Under the pieces are notes generated by a model. It was not told the origin of the DNA. It did not search any database and worked only from the letters and a program-made list of their open reading frames with translations. The translations under genes were made by a program, and so were the position numbers. Positions 21,649-24,394 of a stretch of DNA of 24,394 bases are shown here, one piece after another. Positions within the stretch are counted from its first letter, which is position 1; each line of letters opens with the position of its first letter. This DNA is from JAZDKP01 sp043802925 (GTDB taxonomy: Bacteria; Fibrobacterota; OXYB2-FULL-49-7; JAEUSG01), in NCBI GenBank assembly GCA_043802925.1, contig JAZDKP010000097.1:1-24394 (forward strand), in the 5' to 3' direction.

Positions 21649-24226
21649 ATCCGTTTCCCTTCATCACCAGCACATAAACCCCTGCGGCCGCGGGCTGATT
21701 CCCGCTGTCACGGCCGTTCCACTGTGTCCGGTATTGGCCGGGCCGGTGAAAGTCATTGACAAGGGTGCCGACACGTTTACCCGAAATGGAAAACAGGGCC
21801 AGGGTCATGACACCCTCTTTTGCGGCCGAATACCGTATAGCCAGCGATGGGTTGAAAGGGTTGGGCGCAGCGGAAAGTGCCGCGGCCGTCAGCGGCGTTG
21901 ATTCGTCCATGACGCCGGTTGTGGAGGTATCGTGCCGTTGAAAGCCCACCTCGTCCGCGTTCACGTAACCGTTGGTGGCTGCGACCGCAATCAGCCGCAC
22001 ATATTTCGCGTCCACCGCGGGGAAAGGCGCTTCTTTCTGGTTGAGGTCGTTTGCCCAGCTTCCGGTTGCGAGTGAATCAAAGGCCAGGCTGTCCACGCTG
22101 TACAAAAGTTTGTACTGCGTCATCACCCCGTTCAGTCTGCCATCCTGCCAGGGCAGGTAATAGACCTTGTCAATTTTTCGCGGGGCCGTGAATGCAAAGC
22201 TCAGTGTTTCGGGCGCACCTGTGGAAAGCCACCAGGCGCGTGTGCTGTCCAAGATTTTGTCGGCCGTGTTGGTGCCGCCATAGATGGGACCGGTGGCAGT
22301 GACGGTGATTTCTGCACGCGGCACAAGCCAGGGGGCGGTCATCCAGCACGTGTCGCTCACACCCGCGAGTGCCGCTGCGATGGGAATGGGCGCGGAACGC
22401 CATCCAGCCACATGTTTGACCACCCCTCTGGCCACGGCAACCATGGTGGGAAGACCCGAGGTCCAGACTGCCACGGTATCGAGGTTCACGCTAAACCGCT
22501 CGGTCCCTTTCCGGTAATATCCGGTCGAATTGAGCGTGACGCCAATCAGCGCCACGTTCTTCTGGTGCACCGAGAGGCGGATGGAATCAAGGGTTGCGGT
22601 CGTTGAGATGATTCGAATGGAAACCGTATCCAGAAAACCGCGCTTGCTGACCCGGATGCGTGCGGTCCCGGTATTTTTGGCAATGACCTGGCCGTAGGGC
22701 GAGACCGTGGCGAGGAAGGTGCTGAGCGAGGTGAAGACGCATTCCTTTTCCGTGGTGTCGATTTTTCCCGTGCTGTACGCGGTCACGGCAGAAACGCGCG
22801 TGCTGTCGTATTGTTCAAGCACGCTGTCATGCGCAAACGCCTGCATGGAGGTTGCGGTCAAGCTGTCGAGCGGGTCCTTGTTTTCAATTGCGACATTATA
22901 AAAGGTCAGCGGTCCGATGCCGCGTGTGTTTTCGAGCCAGGGGCCGTTATAATTCGCACCCGTGAAGGGATTGTATTCTGGCGGGATATAACTCACCGCG
23001 TCCCCTTCGAACGTGCCGCTTTGGATATAAAGCGTCACCGTGTGTTGTGTCGTGTCAGCGGAAAGGGAGTCCGCCAAACCCCATGCACGGCCATTCTCGC
23101 GGCGGAGCGAGAAATAGCGCTTCATAGCGGTGTCCGCGGGCAGCAGCACGGGCTGGTCGAACTGGAGCACGAGCTGAGTGCGCGCATCGTCCGCATACCA
23201 GGCCTTTTGAATGTCCGGAGGGGTGATGTCCACGGTATCGGTGGAACCATACAGGTCACGCGCTAAAAGCCGGTACATCCAGCTTCCCATCTCGGCATAG
23301 CCTGTGGACAGATAATGGCAGTTGTCGGAGTATCGGCCAGCCACGTTGGTTGTAGACATGAGCGACACGTCGGGAAGCAGGTCCGGAAGGCGCCGCTGGC
23401 AGTCGCGTAGAATGTCCTGATAGTTGCTGCCGCATCCCGGTCTTATCTGGAAGACATAGAAATGCTGAATGGAGGGACAATCGGCGAGCCAGCTGTCGTG
23501 GATTATTTTGAACCTGTCCGCATAACCCTTCGCGTTGAACAGGGAATCACCGCTGTCGGATTCGCCCTGGTACCAGAAAAAGGCCTTGATACCGTTGCGC
23601 AAACCCGCTCGGGTCACTCGGAAAAGCAGTTTGCCATAGATGGAACCCAGGGAGGTATCGGGAAGGTGCGAGGCGCTGCTTGTTGCGCCGACTGCGCCGT
23701 TGAAAAAACAGACCGGGACCGCGTAATCCTCAATGATATGCCGTCCAATGTCCCAGGAAGTCGAGTTGCCGCGGTGCCAGGCAGTATCTGAAATCGAGAA
23801 TGTACGGACCCAGGGTGAGTAAAATGTTACTTCGGAACCCGCTGCATTGGACTGGCCTTCGGTGATGAAAGCATCGCCCGAAAGTACACTGTCGGCAGTG
23901 GACACCGTTGTCGTATTAACGCGCAGTTCGACCTTGTACGATGCGAGTTCGGCATGGAGCCGGGCTGAAAAGGTAAAGGGGGCTGAACCCGCGCTATAGA
24001 CCAGCACCTGCTTGAAATACTGATAGGCCGCACCGTTTTTCAGCACGGTCAGTGTCACCGAGTCCGAGCCTGTGCTCGTCACATTGCCGGTGACAATGAC
24101 CGTGGCGGAATCCTGTGCGTCGCGGGCGAATAACTGAAGCCTTTGAGGGAACGAACTGAGTGTTGCGGTCTGGCTGAAAGCGATAACTGAAAGAACGAGA
24201 ATTGCCGGGAGGAATAGAGATTTCAT
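21614..24226 (-). CDS. Secreted sialate-O-acetylesterase-like (CE6) multimodular protein
   Basis: From ATG at 24226 (AAGGGG five bases upstream) the product has 870 residues. A signal peptide (1-18) is followed by a small beta domain (20-112) and an SGNH/SASA esterase domain. Block I is ITEGQSNAAG with nucleophile Ser 126, the mid block is WYQGES (218-223), and DNCH (301-304) supplies Asp and His. Then come an Ig-like region (about 335-455), Big-2-like repeats (about 460-640), a discoidin/F5-8C-like domain (about 650-765, possible carbohydrate binding) and an FlgD/type-IX-like sorting domain (about 787-870, NPFNPSLAIRY). It should remove acetyl groups from xylan or a similar glycan outside the cell. 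The C-terminal domain is the same type as in the matrixin. Confidence 0.88.
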   Translation of the reverse strand: MKSLFLPAILVLSVIAFSQTATLSSFPQRLQLFARDAQDSATVIVTGNVTSTGSDSVTLTVLKNGAAYQYFKQVLVYSAGSAPFTFSARLHAELASYKVELRVNTTTVSTADSVLSGDAFITEGQSNAAGSEVTFYSPWVRTFSISDTAWHRGNSTSWDIGRHIIEDYAVPVCFFNGAVGATSSASHLPDTSLGSIYGKLLFRVTRAGLRNGIKAFFWYQGESDSGDSLFNAKGYADRFKIIHDSWLADCPSIQHFYVFQIRPGCGSNYQDILRDCQRRLPDLLPDVSLMSTTNVAGRYSDNCHYLSTGYAEMGSWMYRLLARDLYGSTDTVDITPPDIQKAWYADDARTQLVLQFDQPVLLPADTAMKRYFSLRRENGRAWGLADSLSADTTQHTVTLYIQSGTFEGDAVSYIPPEYNPFTGANYNGPWLENTRGIGPLTFYNVAIENKDPLDSLTATSMQAFAHDSVLEQYDSTRVSAVTAYSTGKIDTTEKECVFTSLSTFLATVSPYGQVIAKNTGTARIRVSKRGFLDTVSIRIISTTATLDSIRLSVHQKNVALIGVTLNSTGYYRKGTERFSVNLDTVAVWTSGLPTMVAVARGVVKHVAGWRSAPIPIAAALAGVSDTCWMTAPWLVPRAEITVTATGPIYGGTNTADKILDSTRAWWLSTGAPETLSFAFTAPRKIDKVYYLPWQDGRLNGVMTQYKLLYSVDSLAFDSLATGSWANDLNQKEAPFPAVDAKYVRLIAVAATNGYVNADEVGFQRHDTSTTGVMDESTPLTAAALSAAPNPFNPSLAIRYSAAKEGVMTLALFSISGKRVGTLVNDFHRPGQYRTQWNGRDSGNQPAAAGVYVLVMKGNGFSRQMKVTLLK

Positions 24227-24282
24227 TGATACCCCTTTTTTTAGAGTCATAGGGTGATAATGCAAATTTGATGCTTGGATAA

Positions 24283-24312
24283 AATATACTATAAACGTAT
24301 GATAATGAACAA
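24283..24312 (-). promoter_or_regulatory. Possible promoter of the esterase gene
   Basis: On the minus strand TTGTTC (24312-24307), 18 bases and TATATT (24288-24283), about 50 bases before the esterase start. The region 24227-24394 is strongly AT-rich, so chance matches are likely. I see no other feature there. Confidence 0.3.
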
Positions 24313-24394
24313 ATTAAGATTTCTTTCAAGCATTTGATGATTGTTTTGGTACATATTTATTCGCTATAGTATGTTTACGGTTCTTGTAACTTGT

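Noticed and set aside
24287..24374. Short inverted copies of ATACTATA around the esterase promoter region
   Set aside because: Eight-base AT-only matches in strongly AT-rich DNA are expected by chance.

Overview
The window is 24.4 kb of fairly GC-rich, densely coding DNA from a diderm bacterium. The outer membrane is implied by a TolC-family protein, an outer-membrane-type small protein and lipoproteins. Two large secreted proteins end in the same FlgD/type-IX-like C-terminal domain (NPFNP...GxYxxxW...SGxYxL), and one of them carries cohesin-like and dockerin-like modules. With the CE6-type esterase and the clan GH-A lipoprotein, this style fits a polysaccharide-associated, Fibrobacterota-like (Chitinivibrionia-like) or related FCB/candidate-phylum genome. 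That placement is inference only. I see no rRNA, tRNA, CRISPR array or insertion sequence.

Layout. 1-303 (-): N-terminal part of a band-7/prohibitin-like membrane protein. 416-2235 (-): a small exported protein followed by a GNAT_C-type acyltransferase. 2477-5510 (+): an exported companion protein and an 821-residue multimodular matrixin metalloprotease. 5706-7976 (+): an HD-GYP c-di-GMP phosphodiesterase, a YkgJ-type Cys-cluster protein and a YpsA-like putative molybdenum carrier, with overlapping ends. 7981-14561 (-): a seven-gene operon (TetR, TolC, HlyD lipoprotein, two ABC ATPases, two ABC-2 permeases), a complete tripartite efflux pump related to E. coli cecR-ybhGFSR but with split ATPases and its own TolC. 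14650-16005 (+): a divergent Na+:alanine/glycine symporter. 16033-16486 (-): an AT-richer RelE-like toxin with its antitoxin. 16573-21093 (-): two tandem paralogous MFS transporters, a glycosidase-like lipoprotein and a LysE exporter, packed as one operon. 21205-21648 (+): a second YkgJ-type protein. 21614-24226 (-): a secreted sialate-O-acetylesterase-like (CE6) protein with Ig-like, discoidin-like and C-terminal sorting modules.

How the genes work together. The efflux operon is the best-defined system. A perfect 18-bp palindrome sits on the TetR start codon beside a good promoter, which predicts autorepression. The two ATPases carry complementary lesions: one lacks the H-loop His and the other lacks LSGGQ. 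An assembled heterodimer would therefore have one consensus and one degenerate ATP site. The MFS/MFS/glycosidase/LysE cluster looks like an undescribed uptake/processing/export unit whose substrate cannot be read from sequence.

Other notable structure: a 12-bp perfect hairpin inside the matrixin gene at a domain boundary, nested palindromes in the 2236-2476 divergent gap, and two promoters placed so close to start codons that the transcripts would be nearly leaderless. No non-coding stretch exceeds 300 bases.
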